Below, one piece after another: positions 1 to 5,764 of a DNA stretch of 7,659 bases (the first letter of the stretch is position 1; every line of letters starts with the position of its first letter). The translations under genes and the position numbers were made by a program. The stretch comes from a bacterium (GTDB lineage Bacteria > Patescibacteriota > Andersenbacteria > UBA10190). The stretch spans positions 1-7,659 of the forward strand of contig NZCO01000039.1 in NCBI GenBank assembly GCA_002686445.1, in the 5' to 3' direction. A model generated the notes under the pieces. That model was not told the DNA's origin. It worked only from the letters and a program-made list of their open reading frames with translations, and ran no database searches.

Positions 1-919
1 CCATTCTTGCAAAAGCATCTGCGAAGATAGCTCGCTTACGTTTCAGACATGGAACTGTAGCTGTAGGATACATAAACTCATAGAGTTGTCGAGCAGCTTG
101 AGCACTATAACCAAGGACATAATACCTACCGGATCGACAAAAAAGTGATCCAGAGGCAATACCAAACTCACTTCGATGAAACTTGTGGAGTTTTCTTAGA
201 AATGCTTGACTACCACTGGTAAAGCGAACAAGTAACACTGGTGTTTTTCTTGATCTATTTTCTCGTCTTACTAATCTAAAATACACGTTACCATCTCCAT
301 CAAGGTTGCCACGAGTGAAGTGTCCAAGCATACCCACTGGAATATCGGGACACTTGAGCGTGAGACTCTTGTTCGGCGTGAAGCCGAGACTAATTAACCG
401 CTCATATATCTTCCTACTGCCCACTTGCAGGGTAAAACGTCGCTTATGGGTTGGATACTTTGGTTGATACTCCTCTATGGCGTTATTCGCTTTCATTAAC
501 TTCTTCACCACTTCTATCAACTCCCTATCAGTCGAAGTAAACCCAATGTATTTCGAGCCCCGTTTGTTTTGATACATACACCCATCAGCAGCGAAGTAAC
601 CAAGAACATATGACATCTCAGGTGTCCAGGAATTGAAGAACGTCTCGACGGATCGCTTCGGCCAGCGTGGCCCCTTCGGTTTAGGATGCAATTTCTGGTA
701 TTCACGCCACTTCATCTCCACGACTCGTCGCCCTCTCGCAGCACCGCGAAGCTCGCGCTGCTGTAATTCCTTTTTATGTGCGGCGCTTAGGCCAACATCC
801 CGCACCCAGACGCTTACGCTTGCCTTTGAAACACCAAGTTGGCGAACAATTTGGTTTAAGCTTCTGCCCTGAGTACGCAACGTGCGAGCTCGCTTTTGCT
901 CTCTAACTTTCCCTCCCAT
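1..919 (-). CDS. LAGLIDADG homing endonuclease with N-terminal HTH (3' end cut by window edge)
   Basis: An open frame runs from ATG at 919 without a stop to the window edge, giving 306 visible residues. Residues about 13-40 read as a helix-turn-helix (IVRQLGVSKASVSVWVR). The first LAGLIDADG motif is VLGYFAADG at 105-113 (acidic residue D112) and the second is TRGNLDGDG at 202-210 (D209). Two motifs in one chain indicate a monomeric enzyme of this family, which makes double-strand breaks at long target sites and spreads its gene or a host intron. The visible end (LKRKRAIF, 292-299) resembles the basic C-terminal end of such domains, so probably only a few residues are missing. The gene lies 54 bp 3' of the intron-split initiator tRNA, on the same strand but outside the intron. 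No Shine-Dalgarno precedes the ATG; a TATACT box ends 7 nt before it, so the mRNA may be leaderless. A maturase or regulatory role is possible. The family call is strong; the target site is inferred. Confidence 0.9.
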   Translation of the reverse strand, partial: MGGKVREQKRARTLRTQGRSLNQIVRQLGVSKASVSVWVRDVGLSAAHKKELQQRELRGAARGRRVVEMKWREYQKLHPKPKGPRWPKRSVETFFNSWTPEMSYVLGYFAADGCMYQNKRGSKYIGFTSTDRELIEVVKKLMKANNAIEEYQPKYPTHKRRFTLQVGSRKIYERLISLGFTPNKSLTLKCPDIPVGMLGHFTRGNLDGDGNVYFRLVRRENRSRKTPVLLVRFTSGSQAFLRKLHKFHRSEFGIASGSLFCRSGRYYVLGYSAQAARQLYEFMYPTATVPCLKRKRAIFADAFARM

Positions 920-926
920 CTTAACA

Positions 927-935
927 AGTATACCA
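927..935 (-). promoter_or_regulatory. Extended -10 promoter of the endonuclease gene
   Basis: On the minus strand the bases read TGGTATACT, an extended -10 element (TG-N-TATACT). The hexamer occupies 932-927 and is followed by 7 nt and then the ATG at 919. Transcription would start at or next to the start codon. No good -35 box lies 16-18 bp upstream. That position is occupied by an inverted repeat. Confidence 0.5.
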
Positions 936-941
936 CTGTTT

Positions 942-966
942 AGAACAAAATAGTTACAATTGTTCT
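942..966. repeat. Inverted repeat AGAACAA / TTGTTCT upstream of the endonuclease
   Basis: The arms at 942-948 and 960-966 are perfect 7-bp complements separated by 11 A+T-rich bases. The repeat lies between the 3' end of the initiator tRNA and the -10 box, covering roughly -23 to -47 of the predicted start. It could be an operator, perhaps for the HTH of the endonuclease itself, or a weak stem in the tRNA trailer. Both roles are inference. Confidence 0.45.
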
Positions 967-973
967 TTTTGTG

Positions 974-1471
974 TAGCGGGGGCCGGAATTGCACCGGCGA
1001 TCTCCTGGTTATGCATACCAACTACAGTTTTCACTGCTCTTGTAGGTGCCACATAGCGACCCTACAGATTTGTGGTCTGGACTGTCCCTTCCGCCACATT
1101 TTCGCCAGTAGGCGAAACGTGTGGCTGGTCCGCCAACCAGTCTCTACACCTTCCCACAAACTCTTTTGTCTGCAGGCTTGGCTCGGGATTGCCATTGTTA
1201 AAGGTTTCCCCGAATTTGACGGATGATCTTCCCAACAGTCACCTGCTAGGACGCCCGACTGCGATATACTCTTGGTACAAACCACGAGTACAATCTCTCC
1301 CAGATTTTCTTCGAAACGTAGCGAGCAAGCGTACCTGGCCTTAAATCCACACGGTATCGTCCGGATCGTTGCTAGCAACATGAAGCTTGTTCAACATTTC
1401 TAAAGAGCGATTGGCAGAAATTGGTCTACCACAGCACTGAGCCAGGCGAGATACTACTTCTCCACCCCGCG
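974..1471 (-). tRNA. Initiator tRNA-Met (CAU), interrupted by a group I intron
   Basis: The 5' exon is 1471-1440 and the 3' exon 1013-974; joined they give 72 nt. Pairings: acceptor CGCGGGG/CCCCGCT with a C1-U72 mismatch, D stem GAGA/TCTC, anticodon stem CCTGG/CCAGG, loop CTCATAA, T stem GCCGG/CCGGC, discriminator A73, no encoded CCA. The open 1-72 position and the A11-U24 pair are hallmarks of bacterial initiator tRNA, which carries formyl-Met to the start codon. Oddities: the D loop AGTAGTA lacks the usual GG, the T loop is TGCAATT (G at 55), and base pair 29-41 is U-A instead of the third G-C pair typical of initiators. All stems are intact, so it looks functional after splicing. The second CAU tRNA in the window has a paired 1-72 (G-U) and is not an initiator. 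Confidence 0.93.
1014..1439 (-). ncRNA. Group I intron in the anticodon loop of the initiator tRNA
   Basis: The intron is 426 nt. It follows U33 (complement of 1440) and ends in a G (complement of 1014), as group I rules require, restoring loop CTCATAA. Core helices seen: P3 CCGTCAA (1222-1216) with TTGGCGG (1136-1130); P4 TCGGG (1213-1209) with CCCGA (1187-1183); P7 GACTG (1142-1138) with CAGTC (1084-1080); P8, a long hairpin at 1125-1093. The conserved strings GGCAATCCCGAGCC and GTAGAGACTGG match the core segments of tRNA-type group I introns such as cyanobacterial tRNA-Leu. Peripheral hairpins: 1421-1396 (P2-like), 1066-1041 and CAGT-GAAA-ACTG at 1036-1025 (P9 region). P1 is weaker: exon TGGCT could pair with intron GACCA with U-G at the splice site and one C-A mismatch. 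No convincing ORF lies inside. It should self-splice using guanosine. Confidence 0.93.
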
Positions 1472-1499
1472 CTATATACCAGCTAATGTTGCCTATTAA

Positions 1500-1861
1500 G
1501 CTCATAGCTATGGCCTACCATAGCGGAGACAAGCTCATTTCTCAAGTGCCGGGTAAATTATTCCTCCCTTGGGAGCCATCCTGGCTGTGTCACTTTCTGC
1601 TGACAGAGTCGAATCAGTAATCCCTTGTCGGGTACTGGCAACGTGGCATCCTAGAGATACGAGCAGTACGAGACGGTGTGATACGTTATGCACACAAATC
1701 ATCTCGTCATCGACTGTCTCTTAAGGAGCCACCCGTTCATCCTTCGCCAGCCATAGGTGCTCGTATGACAGACAAAGTATAGGGGTCTGTCCCTCAAACA
1801 TCTATTGAACCGGCTAAGAATCAACAGCTCAACGCCGCCCCATCACGGGGCGGTGTTTTTT
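1500..1861 (+). ncRNA. Unidentified structured RNA candidate ending at an intrinsic terminator
   Basis: No plausible protein gene exists here, yet perfect or near-perfect hairpins follow one another: GCTATGG/CCATAGC (1507-1524), CTCCC/GGGAG (1564-1575), AGCCA/TGGCT (1574-1586), TGTCA/TGACA (1588-1605), CAGTA+CCC/GGG+TACTG (1615-1637), ACGAGA+GTGTG/CACAC+TCTCGT (1668-1707) and GACAGAC/GTCTGTC (1767-1791). The plus-strand terminator at 1832-1861 implies a plus-strand transcript, and no plus-strand gene precedes it. I tried to match RNase P RNA (no GAGGAAAGTCC or ACAGAA signature), tmRNA (no T arm or CCA end), SRP RNA and T-box, without success. The 5' end is a guess. It could be a divergent housekeeping RNA or a new family. 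Confidence 0.4.
1832..1861 (+). terminator. Strong intrinsic terminator, plus strand
   Basis: A 10-bp stem pairs 1832-1841 (ACGCCGCCCC) with 1847-1856 (GGGGCGGTGT, one G-T pair) around the loop ATCAC, followed by TTTTTT at 1856-1861. There is no T run on the other strand, so it works only for plus-strand transcription. It ends whatever is transcribed from about 1500 and stops read-through across the antisense of the next tRNA. Confidence 0.85.
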
Positions 1862-1886
1862 GGTATCGCTAACTAGTAACGGGTAG

Positions 1887-1960
1887 TAGCGGGAGAGAGA
1901 CTCGAACTCTCGACCTCGGGCTTATGAGTCCCGCGCTCTAACCAACTGAGCTATCCCGCC
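1887..1960 (-). tRNA. tRNA-Met (CAU), elongator type (tRNA-Ile2 not excluded)
   Basis: A 74-nt cloverleaf: acceptor GGCGGGA/TCCCGCT (G1-U72), D stem GCTC/GAGC with loop AGTTGGTTA, anticodon loop CTCATAA, T arm GAGAG-TTCGAGT-CTCTC, discriminator A73, no encoded CCA. The anticodon is CAU. A paired 1-72 position rules against an initiator. Elongator Met and lysidine-modified Ile2 share CAU and cannot be separated with certainty by eye; the general sequence looks like elongator Met. The anticodon stem CGGGA/GCCCG has an A31-G39 mismatch next to the loop, which is unusual. It lies upstream of the split initiator tRNA on the same strand, with the folded RNA region between them. Confidence 0.93.
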
Positions 1961-2028
1961 ATCGTTGTACAGTAGTAGCACGGAGGCGCGAAAAAGGCGA
2001 GAAGCCATATGAGGGAAGGCGAAGCTCT

Positions 2029-2055
2029 ATGAGAGAGGGTGACTCCCTCTCTCAT
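2029..2055. repeat. 11-bp perfect hairpin upstream of gpmI
   Basis: ATGAGAGAGGG (2029-2039) pairs with CCCTCTCTCAT (2045-2055) around the loop TGACT. No T run follows on either strand, so it is not a standard terminator. A degenerate copy of the left arm (ATGAGGGA) lies about 20 bp upstream, suggesting a repeated intergenic element. Confidence 0.6.
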
Positions 2056-2067
2056 GACGTTCGCTAC

Positions 2068-2085
2068 GCCTGCCTACCGGCAGGC
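2068..2085. repeat. GC-rich palindrome GCCTGCC-TACC-GGCAGGC
   Basis: A 7-bp perfect stem with a 4-base loop, followed by a further AGGC that repeats the arm. GCCTGCC/GGCAGGC palindromes of this kind are, in my recollection, common between genes of CPR bacteria; that is memory and was not looked up. No T run follows. It could act as a REP-like mRNA-end element or be a mobile repeat. Confidence 0.55.
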
Positions 2086-2154
2086 AGGCTGACCTTCTTC
2101 GTGATTGATCAAATTCTGCGGTGACTGCGCTCGTGCTGCATATGCGGCAGAATC

Positions 2155-2163
2155 TGTCATACT
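2155..2163 (+). promoter_or_regulatory. Possible extended -10 box of gpmI
   Basis: TG-T-CATACT stands with its hexamer at 2158-2163, followed by 7 nt (GTTAGGC) and ATG at 2171. This is the same geometry as at the endonuclease gene and would give a leaderless or nearly leaderless mRNA. No convincing -35 box was found. Confidence 0.35.
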
Positions 2164-2170
2164 GTTAGGC

Positions 2171-3766
2171 ATGGTTGCACAGGAGGACCCACAACCGCTG
2201 GTCGTCGTTATTCTCGACGGCTGGGGAATAAGCATGGTCGAACAGGGAAACGCTATTCGGCAAGCAAAGACACCCATTATGGATATGTTTGCGGCGAGCT
2301 ACCCTGCCATTTCCCTGCTCGCTGCGAGCGTCGAAGCTGGCTTGCCATGGGGTGAAGTTGGTAACTCGGAAACGGGCCATACCAACATAGGCGCCGGACA
2401 AGTGCGATACCAACCGCGACCACGTATCGATCAAGCAATTACCGATGGCTCATTTTTTTCCAACGCTGCCTTCACTGGTGCCATAAACCACGTGCAGCAG
2501 AACAGGTCTGACCTGCACTTGATTGGTTTAGTCGGACCCGGAGCCGTACACGCGCATAGCGATCACCTCTTCGCCCTACTCAAGCTGGCCGCAAATGCCA
2601 AGCTGCAGGGACGAGTGTACTTACATTTGTTTACTGACGGACGCGACACGCAGGCCCAGAGTGCGACCGAATACATGGCTGAAGTTGAGGCCAAGATTAA
2701 GGAGTATGATATCGGTCGCATTGCTTCCGTCAGCGGACGTTTTTATGCGATGGATCGAAACCAAAACTGGGATCGTACGAAGCAAGCATATGACGTGCTA
2801 ACGGGCGGACCCAGACAAGCCGGTGCCTCCGGTGGATCGGATGCTGTCGTGCGGGCATATAAGGCGGGCGTGCATGACGAAATGATCACACCGACTGCTA
2901 TTACTCGAGGTGGCGGCCCGATTGGAGATATCGGAGATAACGATGCAGTTATCTTCTTTAATTGGCGACCTGATCGAGCCAGGCAACTGACCGCTGCGTT
3001 CGTCGACACAGCATTTGTTGGTTTTGAGCGACCGCAATTGCACAACCTATACTTTGCCAGTATGTCCTCCTACGCCCGTGAACTGAACACCGCCGTGGCG
3101 TTTGCTGAGCCACCGATCGCGTTGCCCGTGGCTAAGATCATTTCCGACGCCGGCCTCCGCCAGCTCCATGTCGCCGAAAGTGAGAAGTATGCGCACGTAA
3201 CCTATTACTTAAACGGTGGCCGCGAAGAACCCTTCCCCAACGAAGATCACGTCCTGATCCCCTCACCAACCGTGACTAACTTTGCGCAGACACCTGCCAT
3301 GTCAGCTCTAGGCATAACGGCGCACCTTATCGAAGCGCTGAACACAAAACAGTACAACGTCTATTTTGTGAACTATGCCAACGCCGACATGATCGGCCAT
3401 ACCGGCAACTACGAAGCAACTGTCCAGGCTTGTGCCTTTATTGATCAGCAATTAGGAGACTTATACGAGGCAGTTATTACCAACAATGGCGCGATGCTCA
3501 TTACCTCAGACCACGGCAATGCTGAGGAGCTCGTGAACCCTAAGACGGGTGCAGTCGAAACTGATCACACCAACAACCCCGTTCCCCTATTTCTAGTGGC
3601 AGAAAGCCTAGCTCATGATCGCCAACGCACTGCGCAGGAAATAGCTGCTATTTGGTCGACCCCGGTGGGCGTCCTGGCCGATGTGGCACCTACGATCCTA
3701 GAAATTCTCGGCTTGCCACAGCCTCCGGCTATGACCGGTGTGTCGCTAATGGGAAACCTTAACTGA
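2171..3766 (+). CDS. gpmI: 2,3-bisphosphoglycerate-independent phosphoglycerate mutase
   Basis: The 531-aa protein interconverts 3- and 2-phosphoglycerate in glycolysis in the cytoplasm, through a phosphoserine intermediate and two divalent metals (usually manganese). Family signatures: ILDGWG (14-19, metal ligand D16), GNSETGHTNIGAG (64-76, nucleophile S66), HAHSDH (127-132), DGRDT (156-160), GRFYAMDR (189-196), RPDRARQLT (266-274), ESEKYAHVT (336-344, K339), ADMIGHTG (405-412), TSDHGNAE (445-452) and DHTNNPVP (465-472). All expected catalytic residues are there. Bacterial GpmI is usually near 510-515 aa, so this one is slightly long, with small insertions. I chose ATG 2171 because the conserved core starts about ten residues later; the in-frame TTG at 2105 would add 22 non-conserved residues. 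Shine-Dalgarno is at best AGG 1 nt from the ATG. The gene stands alone on plus and converges on gatA. Confidence 0.97.
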   Translation: MVAQEDPQPLVVVILDGWGISMVEQGNAIRQAKTPIMDMFAASYPAISLLAASVEAGLPWGEVGNSETGHTNIGAGQVRYQPRPRIDQAITDGSFFSNAAFTGAINHVQQNRSDLHLIGLVGPGAVHAHSDHLFALLKLAANAKLQGRVYLHLFTDGRDTQAQSATEYMAEVEAKIKEYDIGRIASVSGRFYAMDRNQNWDRTKQAYDVLTGGPRQAGASGGSDAVVRAYKAGVHDEMITPTAITRGGGPIGDIGDNDAVIFFNWRPDRARQLTAAFVDTAFVGFERPQLHNLYFASMSSYARELNTAVAFAEPPIALPVAKIISDAGLRQLHVAESEKYAHVTYYLNGGREEPFPNEDHVLIPSPTVTNFAQTPAMSALGITAHLIEALNTKQYNVYFVNYANADMIGHTGNYEATVQACAFIDQQLGDLYEAVITNNGAMLITSDHGNAEELVNPKTGAVETDHTNNPVPLFLVAESLAHDRQRTAQEIAAIWSTPVGVLADVAPTILEILGLPQPPAMTGVSLMGNLN

Positions 3767-3774
3767 GAACCCAC

Positions 3775-3935
3775 CCAGAAATAAATCGCTCACCTCGCTC
3801 TTGTTATGCATTCATCTACAACTTTTTCTTAATCGCGAAACCCTTGGCGTAGTTCAACTACGCCTCCGATTTAGCTCAATCTAAAAAGCCGTATCTAAAC
3901 GCATCCCAAACACGATTTGCACGATTTATTTCTGG
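3775..3935. repeat. Nested inverted repeats filling the gpmI-gatA gap
   Basis: The outer arms CCAGAAATAAATCG (3775-3788) and CGATTTATTTCTGG (3922-3935) are a perfect 14-bp inverted repeat 133 bp apart. Inside are partly matching arms (CTTTTT-C-TTAATCG at 3822-3835 against CGATTTA at 3867-3873 and AAAAAG at 3883-3888) and a 19-bp palindrome centred on 3855 (GGCGTAG-TTCAA-CTACGCC, 3846-3864). The element fits almost exactly between the two stop codons. It may be a long hairpin that shields or ends both convergent mRNAs, or a small non-autonomous mobile element. No classic T run follows the inner stem. Confidence 0.6.
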
Positions 3936-3942
3936 ATGTGTT

Positions 3943-5397
3943 CTAAGACGGCAAGGTCGGATGCTTGGTGTGCCAATCGGTAGCTTGCTCGTACGCATAC
4001 CCGACTTGGAATAATCGCTCTTCGGCAAATGCCGGGGCGATCAGCTGTAATCCAACTGGAAGATCATGCGCAAACCCTGCTGGAACGGATAACGCCGGAA
4101 TACCAGCTACGTTCGCTGGACACGCTAAGCTGTCGGACATGTACATGGCGAGTGGATCTTCGACCTTGCTACCAATCGTAAACGCCACTTCCGGGACGAC
4201 GGGACCAGCGATCACATCAACGTCCTCAAAGGCGGCTGTAAACTGGCGCTGGATAAGGGTGCGCACCTTGCTGGCCTGCTTGTACCAAGCGTCGTAATAA
4301 CCGCTTGCCAGTGCGTAGGTTCCCATGAGTATTGTTCGCTTTACCTCGGGTCCGAACCCAGTGCCACGAGCTTCGGTATAGTGCTCGAGTAATCGCTCTG
4401 CAGCTATATCGTTCTCGCCATATCGAATCTTGTCGTAGCGTCCTAGATTGGTTGATCCCTCTGCCTTAGCTAGCAGATAGTAGACAGCCACCGCAACTTC
4501 GACGAGTGGCAGTGAAATTGGTTTGAGCGTAGCTCCCAAGCCTTCAAGCTCACCAAGAGCATCTTGTATAACTTGCGCGACCCCGGCATCAACTGATTCG
4601 CTAAAGAATTCGTCAGGAACACCAATTGTCATGTCAGTGATAGATTTGCCACAAGCAGACGCATAATCCCCCACCGCGGCAGGTGAGCTAGTTGCGTCAC
4701 GCGGATCGTGTCCCGCGATACTGGCTAACAGCAGCGCCGCGCCTTGTACGGTTCCTGCCAACGGACCAATCTGATCTGTGCTGCTGGCATAGGCAATCGC
4801 GCCAAAGCGACTGACACGTCCATAGGTTGGCTTTACTCCTACCACCCCGCACAAACTGCTCGGGTGTCTAATAGACCCCCCAGTTTCTGTGCCCAGGGCC
4901 GCTAATACTTCGCCGCAAGCCACAGCTGCTGCTGATCCACCACTACTCCCGCCAGCAACTTTGCTGACGTCCCAGGGGTTGTTCGTTACTCCATACGTGG
5001 AATATTCAGTGCTTGCGCCCATCGCAAATTCGTCACAATTCGCCTTGCCAATCACTATGCCCCCCGCCTTCTTTAGATTTGTAACTGCGGTTGCCTCATA
5101 TGGAGACTGAAAGCCTTTGAGAATGTTAGAGGCGGCTGTGGTGTGCCCTTCAGTCGTGCAAATGACATCTTTGACACCAATGGGAATACCGCCTAGCGCG
5201 CCGTTAGTATTGCCTCGCTTGGTGTCCCAGTCTTGCGCTGCGCTGCGCGCCTCATCGCCCAGCACTTCAACAAAGGCGTTGATGTGTGGCTCCCACTTCT
5301 CAATGCGCGCTAATGCTTGATCGACAAGCTCGACGGAGGAAACATCACCCTTGTCGAGGGCTGCTTTGGTATCCGTCAACGTTGCAAACTCTTCCAT
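3943..5397 (-). CDS. gatA: Glu-tRNA(Gln)/Asp-tRNA(Asn) amidotransferase subunit A
   Basis: This 484-aa amidase-signature protein is the glutaminase subunit of GatCAB. It frees ammonia from glutamine, which GatB uses to turn mischarged Glu-tRNA(Gln) or Asp-tRNA(Asn) into Gln- or Asn-tRNA. The Ser-cisSer-Lys triad is visible: K76 in GVKD, S151 in GGSSGGSAAA and S175 in TETGGSIRHPSS. Downstream blocks GVKPTYGRVSR and DQIGPLAG are also typical, and the length is normal. ATG 5397 starts 1 nt after the gatC stop, so the two are translationally coupled; a TTG at 5406 overlapping the gatC end would add only three residues and is the alternative start. gatB, often next in the operon, is absent: the gene downstream is the convergent gpmI. 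Confidence 0.97.
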   Translation of the reverse strand: MEEFATLTDTKAALDKGDVSSVELVDQALARIEKWEPHINAFVEVLGDEARSAAQDWDTKRGNTNGALGGIPIGVKDVICTTEGHTTAASNILKGFQSPYEATAVTNLKKAGGIVIGKANCDEFAMGASTEYSTYGVTNNPWDVSKVAGGSSGGSAAAVACGEVLAALGTETGGSIRHPSSLCGVVGVKPTYGRVSRFGAIAYASSTDQIGPLAGTVQGAALLLASIAGHDPRDATSSPAAVGDYASACGKSITDMTIGVPDEFFSESVDAGVAQVIQDALGELEGLGATLKPISLPLVEVAVAVYYLLAKAEGSTNLGRYDKIRYGENDIAAERLLEHYTEARGTGFGPEVKRTILMGTYALASGYYDAWYKQASKVRTLIQRQFTAAFEDVDVIAGPVVPEVAFTIGSKVEDPLAMYMSDSLACPANVAGIPALSVPAGFAHDLPVGLQLIAPAFAEERLFQVGYAYEQATDWHTKHPTLPS

Positions 5398-5398
5398 A

Positions 5399-5698
5399 CT
5401 ACTCAAATACAGCCTTAGCTTTTACTTGGCCGTCCTTGGTCTCCGGTGCTGCCTCAAGCATAACCTCATGCTTAGCTAGCGCTTCTGGCTCCGCCTCATC
5501 CTTCCGCATCACGTTCTTCAAACCGCTGGCGTCCGCCGCCATGGGTACGTCAGTCGTATCAATATCCTGTACTTGGGAAAAGTGCTGCAACACTGACTGT
5601 AAGTCAGCCGTTGCCTTAGTGACTTCTTCGTCGGTTAAGCCCAATCGCGCCAACGCAGCAATGCGACGCACTTCCTCTTCCGATATCTGTTTACTCAT
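5399..5698 (-). CDS. gatC: Glu-tRNA(Gln)/Asp-tRNA(Asn) amidotransferase subunit C
   Basis: The 99-aa protein matches GatC, the small subunit that wraps around and stabilises GatA on GatB. Typical features are the N-terminal helix ISEEEVRRIAALARLGLTDEE (residues 5-25), the segment VLQHFSQVQDIDTTDVP (about 46-62) and a short C-terminal tail. ATG 5698 is chosen because homology begins right after it; the frame stays open back to 5794 but that part is the intergenic repeat and terminator region. No Shine-Dalgarno is seen. A -10-like AATACT ends 6 nt before the ATG, so the gatCA mRNA may be leaderless. The terminator upstream separates it from the pilin unit. Confidence 0.95.
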   Translation of the reverse strand: MSKQISEEEVRRIAALARLGLTDEEVTKATADLQSVLQHFSQVQDIDTTDVPMAADASGLKNVMRKDEAEPEALAKHEVMLEAAPETKDGQVKAKAVFE

Positions 5699-5704
5699 GT
5701 GTGT

Positions 5705-5734
5705 AGTATTGGGGACGAGGCGTGCATTGAGCAA
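5705..5734 (-). promoter_or_regulatory. Putative gatCA promoter
   Basis: On the minus strand TTGCTC (5734-5729) and AATACT (5710-5705) are separated by 18 bp. The -10 hexamer is 6 nt from the gatC ATG, placing the predicted start of transcription at or just inside the start codon. The match is moderate, but the position just after the upstream terminator supports it. Confidence 0.45.
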
Positions 5735-5754
5735 CCCTTCGACTTCGCTCAGGG
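5735..5754. repeat. Short intergenic repeat reading CCCTGAGCGAAG... on minus
   Basis: The 20-bp element begins CCCTTCGACTTC and ends CGCTCAGGG on plus, with CCCT/AGGG ends. I recall nearly the same element between genes in many metagenome-derived bacterial genomes, where it gives LSEVEG-like peptides when wrongly translated. This is memory; only one copy is in the window. It abuts the putative gatC -35 box. Confidence 0.45.
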
Positions 5755-5764
5755 TAAACGAGGT

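Noticed and set aside
633..872. Plus-strand open frame of 79 codons opposite the endonuclease
   Set aside because: The minus-strand frame carries clear HTH and LAGLIDADG motifs over the same bases, so this one is a shadow.
1031..1381. 116-codon minus-strand open frame inside the intron
   Set aside because: It runs through the conserved group I core (P3 to P8) and resembles no protein; an open frame across a structured intron is chance.
1341..1505. 54-codon minus-strand frame starting ATG at 1505 and ending TAA at 1341
   Set aside because: It reads rather protein-like, but it covers the whole 5' exon of the initiator tRNA and the first part of the intron, and has no ribosome binding site.
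1500..1861. RNase P RNA or tmRNA
   Set aside because: CCGGC near 1811 and GCCGG near 1550 could pair like part of P4, and minus-strand GATTCGAC near 1610 recalls a tmRNA 5' end, but the surrounding invariant bases, the T arm and the acceptor pairing are missing.
1500..2104. CRISPR array or phage attachment site near the tRNA genes
   Set aside because: No regularly spaced direct repeats and no duplicated tRNA 3' end were found.
2105..2170. Longer gpmI start at TTG 2105
   Set aside because: The extra 22 residues have no family counterpart, overlap the putative promoter, and the core GpmI motif begins ten residues after ATG 2171.
2074..3045. Several antisense open frames within gpmI, and similar ones opposite gatA and ligA
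   Set aside because: They are shadows of strongly conserved coding frames and have no own start signals or recognisable motifs.
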